From Amphritea atlantica (GTDB lineage: Bacteria > Pseudomonadota > Gammaproteobacteria > Pseudomonadales > Balneatricaceae): a stretch of DNA of 64,000 nt. The translations under genes and the position numbers were made by a program. The stretch spans positions 11,156-75,155 of the forward strand of contig NZ_FOGB01000012.1 in NCBI RefSeq assembly GCF_900111095.1, written 5' to 3'. Positions 1 through 9,616 of this stretch are shown piece by piece (position 1 is the first letter of the stretch; the number at the start of each line of letters is the position of its first letter). The notes beneath the pieces are model-generated. The model ran no database searches and had not been told where the DNA came from. It worked only from the letters and a program-made list of their open reading frames with translations.

Positions 1-1
1 G

Positions 2-78
2 TGGCGCGCCCGGCACGATTCGAACGTGCGACCGCCTGGTTCGTAGCCAGGTACTCTATCCAGCTGAGCTACGGGCGC
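2..78 (-). tRNA. tRNA-Arg(ACG), copy 1
   Basis: Read on the minus strand this is a complete 77-nt cloverleaf. It has acceptor GCGCCCG/CGGGCGC, an encoded CCA end, T-loop GTTCGAATC, and anticodon loop CTACGAA giving anticodon ACG (read as ICG). It is identical to the second copy just upstream, separated by about 50 nt. Both copies follow tRNA-Ser and csrA, the usual argV/serV context beside csrA in gammaproteobacteria. It is probably cotranscribed with the two other tRNAs. Confidence 0.96.
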
Positions 79-128
79 GTACAGGAAAAAAATAAAGCAG
101 GAAAAAAAGAACGGGATATTTGATGGGG

Positions 129-205
129 TGGCGCGCCCGGCACGATTCGAACGTGCGACCGCCTGGTTCGTAGCCAGGTACTCTATCCAGCTGAGCTACG
201 GGCGC
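129..205 (-). tRNA. tRNA-Arg(ACG), copy 2
   Basis: This is a second complete 77-nt tRNA-Arg with anticodon ACG and encoded CCA, identical to its downstream neighbour. It lies 4 nt downstream of tRNA-Ser. The tandem duplication gives extra dosage of the tRNA decoding CGU/CGC/CGA codons. No integrase or truncated tRNA copy is seen next to it, so there is no sign that it serves as a phage attachment site here. Confidence 0.96.
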
Positions 206-209
206 TAAA

Positions 210-299
210 TGGCGGTGAGCGAGGGATTCGAACCCTCGATAGAGTTTCCCCTATACGCCCTTAGCAGGGGCGCGCCTTCAGCCACTCGGCCAGCTCACC
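210..299 (-). tRNA. tRNA-Ser(GCT)
   Basis: This is a 90-nt class II tRNA on the minus strand. It has acceptor GGTGAGC/GCTCACC, an encoded CCA, a long variable arm, and anticodon loop CTGCTAA giving GCT (AGC/AGU codons). It is first in the three-tRNA cluster. Upstream, towards csrA, the minus strand reads TACTATACGCGCC, a possible -10 followed by a GC-rich discriminator typical of stringently controlled stable-RNA promoters; a clear -35 was not found. Confidence 0.96.
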
Positions 300-366
300 T
301 AAACAACGGCGCGTATAGTACAATACTGATTTTCAAAAGAAAAGCATAAAAACCAGAAAAGAAAAA

Positions 367-549
367 TTATTCGCTATCCTGCTCTTTTTCTTTCTGAATA
401 CGCTGATAGATCTCTTCACGATGGACAGATACATCTTTAGGCGCGTTAACACCAATACGTACCTGGTTTCCTTTGACGCCCAATACCGTAACGGTAACGT
501 CATCTCCAACCATCAAGGTTTCACCAACTCGGCGAGTAAGAATAAGCAT
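367..549 (-). CDS. csrA: carbon storage regulator CsrA/RsmA
   Basis: This 60-aa protein is a small RNA-binding dimer that recognises GGA motifs in mRNA leaders and represses or stabilises messages for carbon storage, motility and biofilm. The sequence begins [18 protein letters not shown] and contains the conserved [10 protein letters not shown] segment that carries the RNA-contacting arginine, so it is full length. The start is supported by an AAGGAG Shine-Dalgarno 8 nt upstream. It sits downstream of lysC in the alaS-lysC-csrA-tRNA order typical of pseudomonads and Oceanospirillales, but a 150-nt gap with two TATAAT-like boxes suggests its own promoters. Confidence 0.98.
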   Translation of the reverse strand: MLILTRRVGETLMVGDDVTVTVLGVKGNQVRIGVNAPKDVSVHREEIYQRIQKEKEQDSE

Positions 550-605
550 AGAAAAATCTCCTTATTTAACAGACAAGTACTACAGACCTGACCTCTCCTG
601 TTTGC

Positions 606-657
606 ATTATAGCGTAACAACGGGCTGCCGCAGGGTGACCTTGCGTTAAACATTATA
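606..657 (-). promoter_or_regulatory. candidate csrA promoter region
   Basis: On the minus strand two perfect TATAAT hexamers occur in the lysC-csrA gap, at 606-611 and 652-657. Neither has a strong TTGACA-like box 16-18 nt upstream, so the assignment is tentative. Multiple promoters for csrA are known in Escherichia coli, which makes more than one plausible here. Confidence 0.35.
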
Positions 658-699
658 ATTGTCCATCAATGGTCTAACTATAGACCACTGATGATAAGT

Positions 700-1935
700 T
701 TATTCGCTAACTGTATCAGCCGCGTCCAGATCGAAAGCTGAGTGCAAACCGCGCACAGCCAACTCAAGGTACTTCTCTGCAATCACAACAGAAACCTTAA
801 TTTCAGATGTCGATATCATCTGAATATTAATGTTGTCGCCCGCCAATGTATCAAACATCTTGCTAGCAACACCAGCATGAGATCGCATACCCACACCAAC
901 AATGGATACCTTGGCAATTTTATTATTACCTACGATCTCCCGAGCCCCCAGTTCTTCTTTGATCTTTTGCAGAATTTCCTGCGCAGCAGCAAAGTCATTC
1001 CGGTGCACGGTAAACGTGAAGTCAGTAGAGTTATCAGCAGCGATGTTCTGAAGAATCATATCAACTTCAATATTAGCGCGACTGATCGGCCCCAAAATAC
1101 GAGAAGCGACACCGGGAATATCTGGCACGCCCAGAACTGTCAGTTTTGCTTCATCGCGGTTAAATGCAATACCTGAGATGACCGGTTTTTCCACTGTATC
1201 GTCTTCCTCTGTTGTAATAAGTGTACCAGGACCGTCCTGAAAACTATGCAGAACCCTCAGCGGCACATTATATTTACCCGCAAACTCGACCGAGCGAATC
1301 TGCAGTACTTTTGAACCGAGACTGGCCATTTCCAGCATCTCCTCAAAAGTAATCTTATCCATACGTTGTGCGCCTTCCACAACCCGTGGGTCTGTGGTGT
1401 ATACGCCATCGACATCCGTATAGATCTGACACTCGTCAGCCTTCAGAGCAGCAGCAAGCGCAACACCGGTGGTGTCAGAGCCTCCACGACCCAGTGTGGT
1501 GATATTGCCATCAGGATCCACACCCTGAAAACCCGCCACAACCACAACCCGCCCCTGTTTAAGGTCGGCACGCATGCGCTCAACTTCAATATCCTGAATC
1601 CGTGCTTTCATATGCACATCATCAGTCAGAATTTTCACCTGGCCACCGGTATAAGAACGCGCACTGACGCCACGCGCCTCAAGCGCCATACACAGCAGCG
1701 CAATGGTAACCTGCTCCCCCGTTGAGACCAGTACATCCATCTCACGGGGACTTGGCTGATCCTGCATCTCTTTCGCCAGAGCAATCAGACGGTTTGTTTC
1801 ACCGCTCATGGCGGACACAACCACCACGATATCATGCCCAGCGTCACGGAACCCCTTAACCTTATCAGCTACACCCTGAATTCGATCAACGCTACCGACA
1901 GAGGTTCCACCATATTTCTGTACATATAGGGCCAT
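700..1935 (-). CDS. lysC: aspartate kinase
   Basis: Aspartokinase phosphorylates L-aspartate, the first step of the lysine, threonine, methionine and diaminopimelate pathway, in the cytoplasm. The 411-aa protein opens with the kinase motif VQKYGGTSVG (residues 5-14) and carries the catalytic domain to about residue 250. Two ACT regulatory domains follow (about 265-330 and 345-405), as in Pseudomonas-type feedback-inhibited LysC, with no fused homoserine dehydrogenase. It lies about 50 nt downstream of alaS and upstream of csrA, an order conserved in related gammaproteobacteria, and is probably cotranscribed with alaS. Confidence 0.97.
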   Translation of the reverse strand: MALYVQKYGGTSVGSVDRIQGVADKVKGFRDAGHDIVVVVSAMSGETNRLIALAKEMQDQPSPREMDVLVSTGEQVTIALLCMALEARGVSARSYTGGQVKILTDDVHMKARIQDIEVERMRADLKQGRVVVVAGFQGVDPDGNITTLGRGGSDTTGVALAAALKADECQIYTDVDGVYTTDPRVVEGAQRMDKITFEEMLEMASLGSKVLQIRSVEFAGKYNVPLRVLHSFQDGPGTLITTEEDDTVEKPVISGIAFNRDEAKLTVLGVPDIPGVASRILGPISRANIEVDMILQNIAADNSTDFTFTVHRNDFAAAQEILQKIKEELGAREIVGNNKIAKVSIVGVGMRSHAGVASKMFDTLAGDNINIQMISTSEIKVSVVIAEKYLELAVRGLHSAFDLDAADTVSE

Positions 1936-1987
1936 ACTTATCTGTTCCCTTCATCAGCCTTTCAGCTTCAGTTATTACATGCGTTTA

Positions 1988-4561
1988 TTACAAGCCGTCA
2001 TTAAAGCTTTGTTCAATCAGTTGTCGTACTTCAGCCAGTGCCGCTGGCAGAGCGCTAACATCGGTACCTCCGCCCTGAGCGAAATCAGGACGACCGCCCC
2101 CTTTACCCCCCAGACGGGCGGTCAGCGTACGCACCAGATCACCTGCTTTAACCTGACCAGTCAGATCCTTAGTAACACCAGCAGCCAGACTTACCTTACC
2201 ATCGGCTACTGCTGCCAGAACCACAACACCACTACCAAGCTTATTCTTCAGCTGATCAATGGTGTCACGCAGTGCTTTTGGATCAACACCGTCCAACTGC
2301 TCAGCCAATACCTTCACACCATTAACATCGATGGCGTTACTCAGCAGATCTGCGCCTTTGGCAGCAGCCAGACTGGTTTTCATCTGCTCAAGCTCTTTTT
2401 CCAGCTGCCGGCTCTTGCTGATCTGCTCCTGCAGCTTCGCTTCCAGCTGCACCGCCGACTGATCGATATACTCCAGCGCTTTCGCCCCTGTCACTGCTTC
2501 GATACGGCGTACACCCGCCGCAATGCCGCCCTCGGAAACAATTTTAAGCAGCGCGATATCTCCCGTACGCTGAGCGTGTGTTCCACCGCACAGTTCGACT
2601 GAAAAGCCTTCGCCCATGGTCAGAACCCGGACAGTATCTTCATACTTTTCACCGAACAACGCAGCAGCACCGGTCTGTCTGGCAGCCTCAAGGTCCATAA
2701 TCTGCGTCTGCACTTCGGAGTTGAGACGAATCTGCTCATTACAGATCTGTTCAATCTGCTGAATCTCTTCCGGTTTAACAGCCTCAAAATGCGAAAAGTC
2801 GAAACGCAACCGGTCAGCATCACAGAGCGAACCTTTCTGTTGCACATGCTCACCAAGAACCCGGCGCAGAGCTTCATGCAGAATATGCGTTGCCGAATGG
2901 TTAACGGCCGTGGCACGGCGCTTAGCGCTATCAACCTGAGGCTCAATCACATCACCTACGTTAAGGCTGCCACTGACGAGCACACCATGATGCAGGTGAT
3001 TCTTTGATTCTTTAGTGCAGTCATCAACCCGGAACTCAGTGCCATTCGCGGTTAGCACACCCCGATCACCCACCTGTCCACCGGATTCACCATAGAAAGG
3101 CGTCTGATCTAACACCACCATGCCTTTATCACCGGCAGCCAGTTGGTCAACAGAATCACCATCACGGAACAGCGCCACAACTTTAGCGGAGCCATTCAGC
3201 TGGGTATAACCAACAAATTCAGTCTGACCATCAAGCCGGAGCGAATCATTGTAATCAACGTTAAACTTACCCGCCGCACGAGCACGATTACGCTGATCTT
3301 CCATCGCCTGATCAAAACCATCCATATCGACGGTTAATTTATGCTCACGGGCGACATCCGCGGTCAGGTCGACAGGAAAGCCGTATGTATCGTATAACTT
3401 AAACACCGTTTCACCGGGAATCTCTGCGCCGCTCAGATCTTCGATAACCTCTTCCAGCAGGCGCAGGCCATGATCCAGCGTCTTGGCAAACTGCTCTTCC
3501 TCTTTCAGCAACACCCGTTCAATCTGAGCCTGTTTCGCTTTCAGCTCAGGATAGGCATCACCCATCTCCGTTACCAGCGCAGCCACCAGCGAGTTAAAGA
3601 ACGGCCCGGTAGCGCCCAGCTTGTTACCATGACGCACCGCCCGACGGATAATCCGACGCAACACATAGCCAGCCCCCTCATTGGACGGAATGACTCCATC
3701 GCAAATCAGGAAAGCACAGGAGCGGATATGGTCTGCGATAACCCGCAACGACTGGGTATCGGTCTCTTTACAGCCAACAGCAGCAGACGCCGCTTTCAAC
3801 AGATTCTGAAACAGATCGATCTCATAGTTAGAGTGAACGCCCTGCAACACTGCAGCAATACGCTCCAGCCCCATCCCCGTATCGATAGAGGGATTGGGCA
3901 GTGGTTCCATAGACCCGTCAGCAGACCGGTTGAACTGCATAAATACCAGATTCCAGATCTCGATATAGCGGTCACCATCCTCTTCAGGACTTCCGGGAGG
4001 ACCACCCCAGACATCGGCACCATGATCATAAAAGATCTCACTTGAAGGACCGCAGGGACCGGTATCGCCCATCGACCAGAAATTGTCTTCATCCAGCTTG
4101 GAAAACCGCTCTGGATCGATCCCCATCTCATCCTTCCAGATCTTTTCAGCCTCATCATCGGAAATATGCACGGTTACCCAGAGCTTTTCCTTTGGCAGTT
4201 CCAGAATTTCAGTCAGGAAATACCAGGCAAAACGGATTGCGTCGCGTTTAAAATAATCGCCAAAGCTGAAATTACCCAGCATCTCGAAAAAGGTATGATG
4301 GCGGGCTGTATAGCCGACGTTATCCAGATCATTATGTTTACCACCAGCACGCACACAGCGCTGGCTGGTCGTCGCACGACTATATGAGCGTTTCTCGCTA
4401 CCGAGGAAGACATCCTTAAACTGCACCATCCCCGCATTGGTAAACATCAGGGTGGGGTCATTCCCGGGAATCAGTGAACTGCTCTCTACAATTTCATGCC
4501 CCTGGGACTGAAAATATCCCAGGAAGGCCTGACGCAGCTCAGCACTTGTCATATTTTTCAT
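1988..4561 (-). CDS. alaS: alanyl-tRNA synthetase
   Basis: Charges tRNA-Ala with alanine and edits mischarged serine and glycine. The 857-aa protein has the class II catalytic core ([15 protein letters not shown] near residue 40, [17 protein letters not shown] near 90). The editing domain carries the HSATH zinc motif and the CGGTH motif, and a C-terminal oligomerisation/C-Ala region follows. Length is close to the E. coli enzyme (876 aa). The start could be Met1 or Met4 ([10 protein letters not shown]); no clear Shine-Dalgarno decides. It lies downstream of recA-recX and upstream of lysC-csrA. A TATAAT box and an inverted repeat lie in its leader. Confidence 0.98.
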   Translation of the reverse strand: MKNMTSAELRQAFLGYFQSQGHEIVESSSLIPGNDPTLMFTNAGMVQFKDVFLGSEKRSYSRATTSQRCVRAGGKHNDLDNVGYTARHHTFFEMLGNFSFGDYFKRDAIRFAWYFLTEILELPKEKLWVTVHISDDEAEKIWKDEMGIDPERFSKLDEDNFWSMGDTGPCGPSSEIFYDHGADVWGGPPGSPEEDGDRYIEIWNLVFMQFNRSADGSMEPLPNPSIDTGMGLERIAAVLQGVHSNYEIDLFQNLLKAASAAVGCKETDTQSLRVIADHIRSCAFLICDGVIPSNEGAGYVLRRIIRRAVRHGNKLGATGPFFNSLVAALVTEMGDAYPELKAKQAQIERVLLKEEEQFAKTLDHGLRLLEEVIEDLSGAEIPGETVFKLYDTYGFPVDLTADVAREHKLTVDMDGFDQAMEDQRNRARAAGKFNVDYNDSLRLDGQTEFVGYTQLNGSAKVVALFRDGDSVDQLAAGDKGMVVLDQTPFYGESGGQVGDRGVLTANGTEFRVDDCTKESKNHLHHGVLVSGSLNVGDVIEPQVDSAKRRATAVNHSATHILHEALRRVLGEHVQQKGSLCDADRLRFDFSHFEAVKPEEIQQIEQICNEQIRLNSEVQTQIMDLEAARQTGAAALFGEKYEDTVRVLTMGEGFSVELCGGTHAQRTGDIALLKIVSEGGIAAGVRRIEAVTGAKALEYIDQSAVQLEAKLQEQISKSRQLEKELEQMKTSLAAAKGADLLSNAIDVNGVKVLAEQLDGVDPKALRDTIDQLKNKLGSGVVVLAAVADGKVSLAAGVTKDLTGQVKAGDLVRTLTARLGGKGGGRPDFAQGGGTDVSALPAALAEVRQLIEQSFNDGL

Positions 4562-4596
4562 AGCTTTAGTCGCTCTAATACCTAACCGTCACCAGA

Positions 4597-4648
4597 CCTG
4601 TTTCTGATACAAAACAGAAACTTAGAAACAGGCATGGAATTCATTATA
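4597..4648 (-). promoter_or_regulatory. alaS promoter -10 and leader inverted repeat
   Basis: On the minus strand a TATAAT hexamer (4643-4648) lies about 85 nt before the alaS start. A 9-bp perfect inverted repeat CCTGTTTCT/AGAAACAGG (arms 4624-4632 and 4597-4605) lies immediately downstream. E. coli AlaRS represses its own gene by binding a palindrome around the start point, so an autoregulatory role is conceivable. It could equally be an RNA hairpin in the leader. The -35 is weak. Confidence 0.4.
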
Positions 4649-4761
4649 AAAATGGCGAAGTAGTATATAACGAGACGATTAAATCTACGAATTTTTTTAT
4701 TTCGGAGGGGCGTTTCTCAATGCGAAACGTTAATGATCAACCTAATGGCAGGCCCGGGTAT

Positions 4762-5220
4762 TCACTCCCACTCCGATGCTGACTCAATAGCATAGCTTAT
4801 CTGTTCCGATGTAAAGCCCCGCTGTGCCATAAAGCGCATTCGTTTTGCCCGCTCCTTATAGTCAGACCGGTCCAGCCCGGTTCGGTATTTACGCTGGTAC
4901 ATCTCCTGCGCCAGAGCAAACCAGTCGATCTCTGCCGCCTCAGACACAGCAGCAACCAGCTCATTGTCGATGCCTTTGCGTTGCAGCTCAAAACGGATCT
5001 TTACCCAGCCCTGCCCCTGCCCTGCCCGCATGCGGATAAAGCTTTCGGTAAAACGCTGATCAGACTGATAGCCATTGCGTGCCAGATCATCAAGAACAGC
5101 CTCAAGATCGACCTCCTCACAACGACCCGCAAGCTTATCCCGCAGTTCTTTGCGCGAGTGTTCACGCCGCGCCAGCAAGCCGATAGCCGCATTTTTTGCT
5201 TCAGACTGGGTCTGGTACAT
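4762..5220 (-). CDS. recX: regulatory protein RecX
   Basis: RecX binds RecA filaments and dampens RecA recombinase and coprotease activity. The 152-aa protein shows the family's three-helix repeats, including ARREHSRKELRDKL near the start and the KGIDNELV segment in the middle. The ATG at 5220 is preferred over an in-frame GTG six bases upstream because AGGAG (5226-5230) overlaps that GTG and lies 5 nt from the ATG. It follows recA on the same strand by 134 nt, across a rho-independent terminator, so its expression probably depends on readthrough, as known for recX in other bacteria. Confidence 0.95.
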   Translation of the reverse strand: MYQTQSEAKNAAIGLLARREHSRKELRDKLAGRCEEVDLEAVLDDLARNGYQSDQRFTESFIRMRAGQGQGWVKIRFELQRKGIDNELVAAVSEAAEIDWFALAQEMYQRKYRTGLDRSDYKERAKRMRFMAQRGFTSEQISYAIESASEWE

Positions 5221-5308
5221 AAACACTCCTGCCTACACTGTTGCATATAAAAAGAACCTCTTAACTACCTTGGCGTGCGGTTAACCGCCACAGCAGCTTG
5301 GCGAGGAC

Positions 5309-5333
5309 AAAAAAGGAGCCATTCGGCTCCTTT
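5309..5333 (-). terminator. recA rho-independent terminator
   Basis: The minus strand reads AAAGGAGCC-GAAT-GGCTCCTTT followed by a run of T, a 9-bp stem with a 4-nt loop 20 nt after the recA stop. It sits between recA and recX, where it should limit recX expression relative to recA. Confidence 0.88.
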
Positions 5334-5353
5334 ATTTAAAACTGATACAACCT

Positions 5354-6397
5354 TTACAGATCCAGCTGCGGCTCAGCTTCAGCTTCTTCCTCTTTCGCCT
5401 TTGGCTTCACAACGGCCAGTAGTTTTTCGCGGATTGCCGCCTCCACCTCGGTAGCCACTTCGGGATGCTCTTCAAGATATTTAGCTGCATTCGCCTTACC
5501 CTGACCGATTTTGGTGCCCTGATAGGCATACCAGGCACCGGACTTATCGACAAACCCATGCTTAACACCCAGATCGATCACCTCACCCATATGGTAGATA
5601 CCTGCGCCATACATAATCTGGAACTCCGCTTCGCGGAATGGCGGCGATACTTTGTTTTTAACCACCTTAACCCGGGTTTCGTTACCAACGATCTCATCAC
5701 CCTGTTTCACCGCCCCTATGCGACGGATATCCAGTCGAACAGAAGCGTAGAACTTCAGGGCATTACCACCGGTTGTGGTTTCAGGGCTACCGAACATAAC
5801 ACCGATTTTCATACGGATCTGGTTAATGAAAATAACCAGAGTATTGGCATTCTTAACATTACCGGTGAGTTTACGCAGTGCCTGAGACATCAGCCGTGCC
5901 TGGAGGCCCATATGGGAGTCTCCCATCTCGCCCTCAATTTCAGCTTTAGGCGTCAGCGCAGCAACAGAGTCCACCACCAGCACATCCACCGCATTAGAGC
6001 GCACCAGCATATCGGTAATCTCCAGCGCCTGCTCACCGGTATCTGGCTGAGAAACCAGCATCTCATCGACATTCACACCCAGCTTTTCCGCATACCCCGG
6101 ATCCAGTGCATGCTCAGCATCAACAAAGGCACAGGTCTTGCCCATCTTCTGAGCTTCAGCGATAACCTGAAGCGTCAGTGTTGTTTTACCAGAGGATTCA
6201 GGACCATAGATTTCAACAATCCGGCCAGTCGGCAGGCCGCCAATTCCAAGTGCAATATCAAGCCCTAATGAGCCGGTAGAAATTGCCGGAATCGCTTCCC
6301 GGGGATGATCCCCCATCTTCATTACGGCACCTTTACCAAACTGACGTTCAATCTGACTCAGGGCAGCATCAAGTGCTTTCTGTCTGTTCGCATCCAT
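5354..6397 (-). CDS. recA: recombinase RecA
   Basis: ATP-dependent strand-exchange protein and coprotease for LexA; central to homologous recombination and the SOS response. The 347-aa protein has Walker [11 protein letters not shown] (about 66-75), the L1/L2 DNA-binding loops including [16 protein letters not shown], and an acidic C-terminus ([13 protein letters not shown]). A LexA box lies about 35 nt upstream of the start. It is followed by its own terminator and recX, and preceded by pncC on the same strand, the classic cinA/pncC-recA-recX order. Confidence 0.99.
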   Translation of the reverse strand: MDANRQKALDAALSQIERQFGKGAVMKMGDHPREAIPAISTGSLGLDIALGIGGLPTGRIVEIYGPESSGKTTLTLQVIAEAQKMGKTCAFVDAEHALDPGYAEKLGVNVDEMLVSQPDTGEQALEITDMLVRSNAVDVLVVDSVAALTPKAEIEGEMGDSHMGLQARLMSQALRKLTGNVKNANTLVIFINQIRMKIGVMFGSPETTTGGNALKFYASVRLDIRRIGAVKQGDEIVGNETRVKVVKNKVSPPFREAEFQIMYGAGIYHMGEVIDLGVKHGFVDKSGAWYAYQGTKIGQGKANAAKYLEEHPEVATEVEAAIREKLLAVVKPKAKEEEAEAEPQLDL

Positions 6398-6429
6398 TGT
6401 AATGACCTATCTCTGCAGCGCAGTTAAAA

Positions 6430-6449
6430 TACTGTATGTTTGACCAGCA
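6430..6449 (-). promoter_or_regulatory. LexA (SOS) box upstream of recA
   Basis: The 20-nt site has the form TACTG-N10-CAGCA, matching the gammaproteobacterial LexA consensus CTG-N10-CAG with an intact CTGTATG left half and a weaker right half. It is centred about 40 nt before the recA start codon, the usual position for SOS control. Confidence 0.85.
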
Positions 6450-6494
6450 TTATTAACATAGCGCGTTCCGTTTGCAAGTAAAAAATATGTTTTT

Positions 6495-6986
6495 TTATAC
6501 AGTGTTTTTAGTTAGTTGTTTTATAAGCCCTTTTAAAGCCTCTTTGACCGCCGATTGACGTACCGAGTGGCGATCACCCGAAAACCGGAAACAGCGACTT
6601 TGCACCTCACGCCCTTCGAAATACCAGGCCATCCATACCATGCCTACGGGCTTTTCCGGGGTTCCACCACCGGGGCCTGCCACACCGCTTATTGACACAC
6701 TCAACGTTGCCCGGCTGTTATCCACAGCCCCCTGAGCCATCGCCTTCACCACGGCCTCACTGACCGCACCATCACTGATAAACAGCGCCTCAGGGACACC
6801 CAGCATCCGGGTTTTAGCCTCATTACTATAGGTAACGAAGCCACATTCAAACCAGTCAGAACTACCTGCCTGCGCGGTCAATTCCTGCGCCACCCAGCCC
6901 CCGGTACAGGACTCAGCGGTGGCGATAAGGAGCCGCTGATCCGTTGCCAGCTGCGCCAGAGTTTTAACCAGTTGCCTGTGATCCAT
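6495..6986 (-). CDS. pncC: nicotinamide-nucleotide amidase (CinA C-terminal family)
   Basis: PncC deamidates nicotinamide mononucleotide to nicotinate mononucleotide in the pyridine nucleotide salvage cycle. The 163-aa protein is a stand-alone CinA C-terminal domain with the hallmark AESCTGGWVAQELT (about 24-37), the YSNEAKTRMLGV segment and the SGVAGPGGGTPEKPVGMVW core. No N-terminal molybdopterin-binding-like domain is present, as is usual in enterobacterial-type PncC. It is immediately upstream of recA. In related genomes mutS commonly lies on its other side; here the 49-kb capsule locus intervenes. Confidence 0.95.
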   Translation of the reverse strand: MDHRQLVKTLAQLATDQRLLIATAESCTGGWVAQELTAQAGSSDWFECGFVTYSNEAKTRMLGVPEALFISDGAVSEAVVKAMAQGAVDNSRATLSVSISGVAGPGGGTPEKPVGMVWMAWYFEGREVQSRCFRFSGDRHSVRQSAVKEALKGLIKQLTKNTV

Positions 6987-7072
6987 TCAACTATTCCTGT
7001 CACCGAATTTCGCAAAAGCTATTTTACCCAACCGCTCTTCGGCGATACTCATATCTTTACTATTTCAGAACA

Positions 7073-7978
7073 CTACCCTGGAAAAGGTTTGTCCAGATTT
7101 AACTGCGCTAACCAGTACCAATGACCTAAATCCTCCTTAACCCAGCGCTCCAATACATCATTCAACTGAGCAGCCACATCTTCTGTCGCGCGCAATCGGC
7201 TTGAAGTATCACCCACCACAATCGGCGCCTCAATAACCGCCTCATAATGAGCTCCGTTTTTTCGCTGAATATGAATAGGAATCAGTGGCACATCGTGTTT
7301 TACCGCCAGCTTAGCCGCCATTACCCGATTACCGGCAAATGGAAGCTGCCTGCCCAGTGCGGGAGACCAGACCAGTCCATCTTTTTCTTCATCAATATAG
7401 AGCAGTAAACCACGCCCGGATTTCAGCCAGCTGAGCAGTTCTCGTGCAGCGGTCGGAGATGCTGGTATGTGACGATTACCGGTATCTTCAGGGCAGAAAT
7501 ACCTGCGAATTTTCAATGCCTGCTGCAAGCGCGCCTTATCGGGAATAGGGTCATACAAGACGGCTCCCATAATGTCATGACGGCGCATTACCTCAGCCAT
7601 TAGCTCCCAATGCCCGGTATGCGCGCTGACACAGATAATCGGGCCATTGATATTACTCAGATGTTCACTTCCCCGAACGGTTAAACGCTCCGCTGCGATC
7701 TTATGCAAAACCGGATACTCGGCATAGACCCGGCCAATATGCTCAATATGCTCAATTATCCTCCCCTCCCGAGCCTGTGGATCGTGGATCCCCTCTAAAC
7801 GTTCAAAATTCTGATGTAAGCGTGCCACCCATTTACGCTTCAACCGAATCGCTTTACGGGCACTCCGGCGTCCCAGCCAGGCACCAATGTCTGAAGCGAC
7901 ATCGATAGGCATAAACCGCAGCAACCTGGCCAGAAACAGCTCCGCCTTTTGCTGTAAAGAAAACCCTTTCTCAGCCAT
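7073..7978 (-). CDS. LpxL/HtrB-family acyltransferase, probably acting on an unusual lipid
   Basis: The 301-aa protein belongs to the lysophospholipid/lipid A acyltransferase superfamily that uses acyl-ACP or acyl-CoA. It has the HX4E catalytic motif HTGHWE (His120, Glu125), an FAGNRVMAAKLA segment further on, and a C-terminal GHWYWLAQLNLDKP. No obvious N-terminal membrane helix of the LpxL type is seen. It begins 1 nt after the P450 stop codon, so the two form an operon divergent from the polyketide synthase. The context suggests it N- or O-acylates the product of the neighbouring PKS/oxoamine synthase rather than lipid A; that is inference. Late lipid A acylation remains an alternative. Confidence 0.8.
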   Translation of the reverse strand: MAEKGFSLQQKAELFLARLLRFMPIDVASDIGAWLGRRSARKAIRLKRKWVARLHQNFERLEGIHDPQAREGRIIEHIEHIGRVYAEYPVLHKIAAERLTVRGSEHLSNINGPIICVSAHTGHWELMAEVMRRHDIMGAVLYDPIPDKARLQQALKIRRYFCPEDTGNRHIPASPTAARELLSWLKSGRGLLLYIDEEKDGLVWSPALGRQLPFAGNRVMAAKLAVKHDVPLIPIHIQRKNGAHYEAVIEAPIVVGDTSSRLRATEDVAAQLNDVLERWVKEDLGHWYWLAQLNLDKPFPG

Positions 7979-7979
7979 A

Positions 7980-9383
7980 TCACCGCCTTTTGCTCAGAAT
8001 CATTGGCAAGCCTCCCTTAGGGCGTAACGTTAAGCGACACTCAATATCCACTTTATGCTTATCGGGCAGACTGAGACGATAACGTTGTGCCAGGGTAGCC
8101 AGGCACAAAATTCCCTCCGTAAGGCCGAAACGTAACCCCAGACAGACCCGGTGCCCTACGCTGAAGGGGATATAGGTAAATTTGTCGGGCTTAGGGTTAC
8201 CCGGCATAAAACGCTCAGGGTAGAATGCATTAGGGTTATCCCACTCTTTCTCATGCCGATGCAGCAACCAGGGCAGCGCCAGCATAATAGTTCCGGCCTT
8301 GACTTTACTTCCTCGAATCTCGTCTTCACTACGCGCCTGACGACTCAACAGAGGCACTGGCGGATAAAGACGAAGAGATTCTTCAAACACTGCGCGGGTA
8401 AAAGGCAGATTTGCCACATCTTCAAAGGTAGGGGTTCGCCCCTGTAATACCTGATCAATTTCAGCATACATTTTGCTGCGCGATCGTTCGCAGCCATCCA
8501 GCAGATACCAGGTCCATGCCAGCGCATTAGCAGTGGTTTCGTGGCCCGCCATAAACATTACTATCGCTTCATTCCTGGCGGCTTCTGCACTCATAGGGCA
8601 GCCCCCCTGACCACTGGAAGCAGTATCACCCTCCAATAATGCTGATAGCAGAGTCAACCGCTCTGGTTTCCTGCCGCGCTTAAAGCGATCAATAATCTGG
8701 TCAATGACCTGATGCACTTCCGCGGTTGCCCTGGCAGCTTTTTTTCGCCGCAAAGGATTTCCTAACCGGCGTAAAAATGGCAATCCAAAGGTGTCTGCAT
8801 AATCGATCTGGTTGATCGTTTGCTGATACTCGGTAAAACCACTCACCACTTTAGCGGCATCCTGGTCCGGGACATCATCACCAAACACGGTACGTCCAAT
8901 AATCTGCGCTGTCAGACGCGCCATCTCATTGAGGACATCGACGGTAGAACCATCCGGTAATGCTGCCCACCGGTCTGCCATCTCAACTGCTGAACCTGAC
9001 ATAATTTTGGCAAACCCGGGCAGATAAACGCTTTCAAATGGTGGCGAGCACGCTTTACGTCGCTCCTGCCACAACGCCCCATCACTCACAAACAACCCAT
9101 CTCCGAGCAACGGTTCCAGCGCATGCCGCATCTGAGGGCTTTTCTTATCATAAATATCATGTCGATCCAGAAAAACTCGCCTGACCGTATCCGGCGAGTT
9201 GCACAGGATGTAGTCCTGATTCAACAGCCGGAATGACATTTTTCTCGCCTGGTACGCTTTATCTGACCAGATCGATAGCATGTTTCTGCGAAAGGCCGGC
9301 AGATTCCACAGCGATAAACTGAAGGAGTTAGGTCTCGGCGCCATAACCGGGACAAACAGAGCCTGGTTCTCAGGTGTATTCAT
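7980..9383 (-). CDS. cytochrome P450, CYP102/CYP4-like hydroxylase
   Basis: Haem monooxygenase expected to hydroxylate a long aliphatic chain. Counted from the chosen start (467 aa), landmarks are the C-helix WQERR, the I-helix oxygen-activation motif AGHETT (about 279-284), the K-helix ExxR pair in EESLRLYPP, and the haem-ligand loop FSVGHRVCLG with Cys414. The fold resembles fatty-acid hydroxylases of the CYP4/CYP102 type, but there is no fused reductase and no ferredoxin gene in the window. An in-frame start 75 nt upstream exists; the internal Met (MNTPENQALF) fits family N-termini better. It is upstream of and coupled to the LpxL-type acyltransferase, and divergent from the PKS. Confidence 0.88.
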   Translation of the reverse strand: MNTPENQALFVPVMAPRPNSFSLSLWNLPAFRRNMLSIWSDKAYQARKMSFRLLNQDYILCNSPDTVRRVFLDRHDIYDKKSPQMRHALEPLLGDGLFVSDGALWQERRKACSPPFESVYLPGFAKIMSGSAVEMADRWAALPDGSTVDVLNEMARLTAQIIGRTVFGDDVPDQDAAKVVSGFTEYQQTINQIDYADTFGLPFLRRLGNPLRRKKAARATAEVHQVIDQIIDRFKRGRKPERLTLLSALLEGDTASSGQGGCPMSAEAARNEAIVMFMAGHETTANALAWTWYLLDGCERSRSKMYAEIDQVLQGRTPTFEDVANLPFTRAVFEESLRLYPPVPLLSRQARSEDEIRGSKVKAGTIMLALPWLLHRHEKEWDNPNAFYPERFMPGNPKPDKFTYIPFSVGHRVCLGLRFGLTEGILCLATLAQRYRLSLPDKHKVDIECRLTLRPKGGLPMILSKRR

Positions 9384-9616
9384 AGCTGTTTTTCTACTCA
9401 CAATATGGTGACTGGAGATAACTACCCCACTGAAGCAGTGAAGTAAATATTTAAACATCCGCCAATCGGAAGAGTCGCAGACTACAGACGTATTCCCCGA
9501 AAGAACTGTAACAGAATTCTATACGCTCTCGTTAGCCATTGCAGAAAAGACAGTCACATAACTCATTATCTCTTATATCAGGGGTACATTTACTTTAGAA
9601 TAGGTAGCCCATCGAT
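9384..9616. promoter_or_regulatory. divergent promoter region between P450 and PKS operons
   Basis: This non-coding or weakly coding stretch separates two divergent lipid-related operons and must hold both promoters. No sigma-70 pair with good spacing could be assigned by eye, and no recognisable operator stands out. Confidence 0.4.

Noticed and set aside
1-300. tRNA cluster as an integration site for an island
   Set aside because: No integrase gene and no truncated tRNA repeat are visible in the window; the capsule island is 7 kb away.
4713-4731. CGTTTC/GAAACG palindrome between recX and alaS
   Set aside because: No U-tract follows it on the minus strand; too short to call a terminator or operator.
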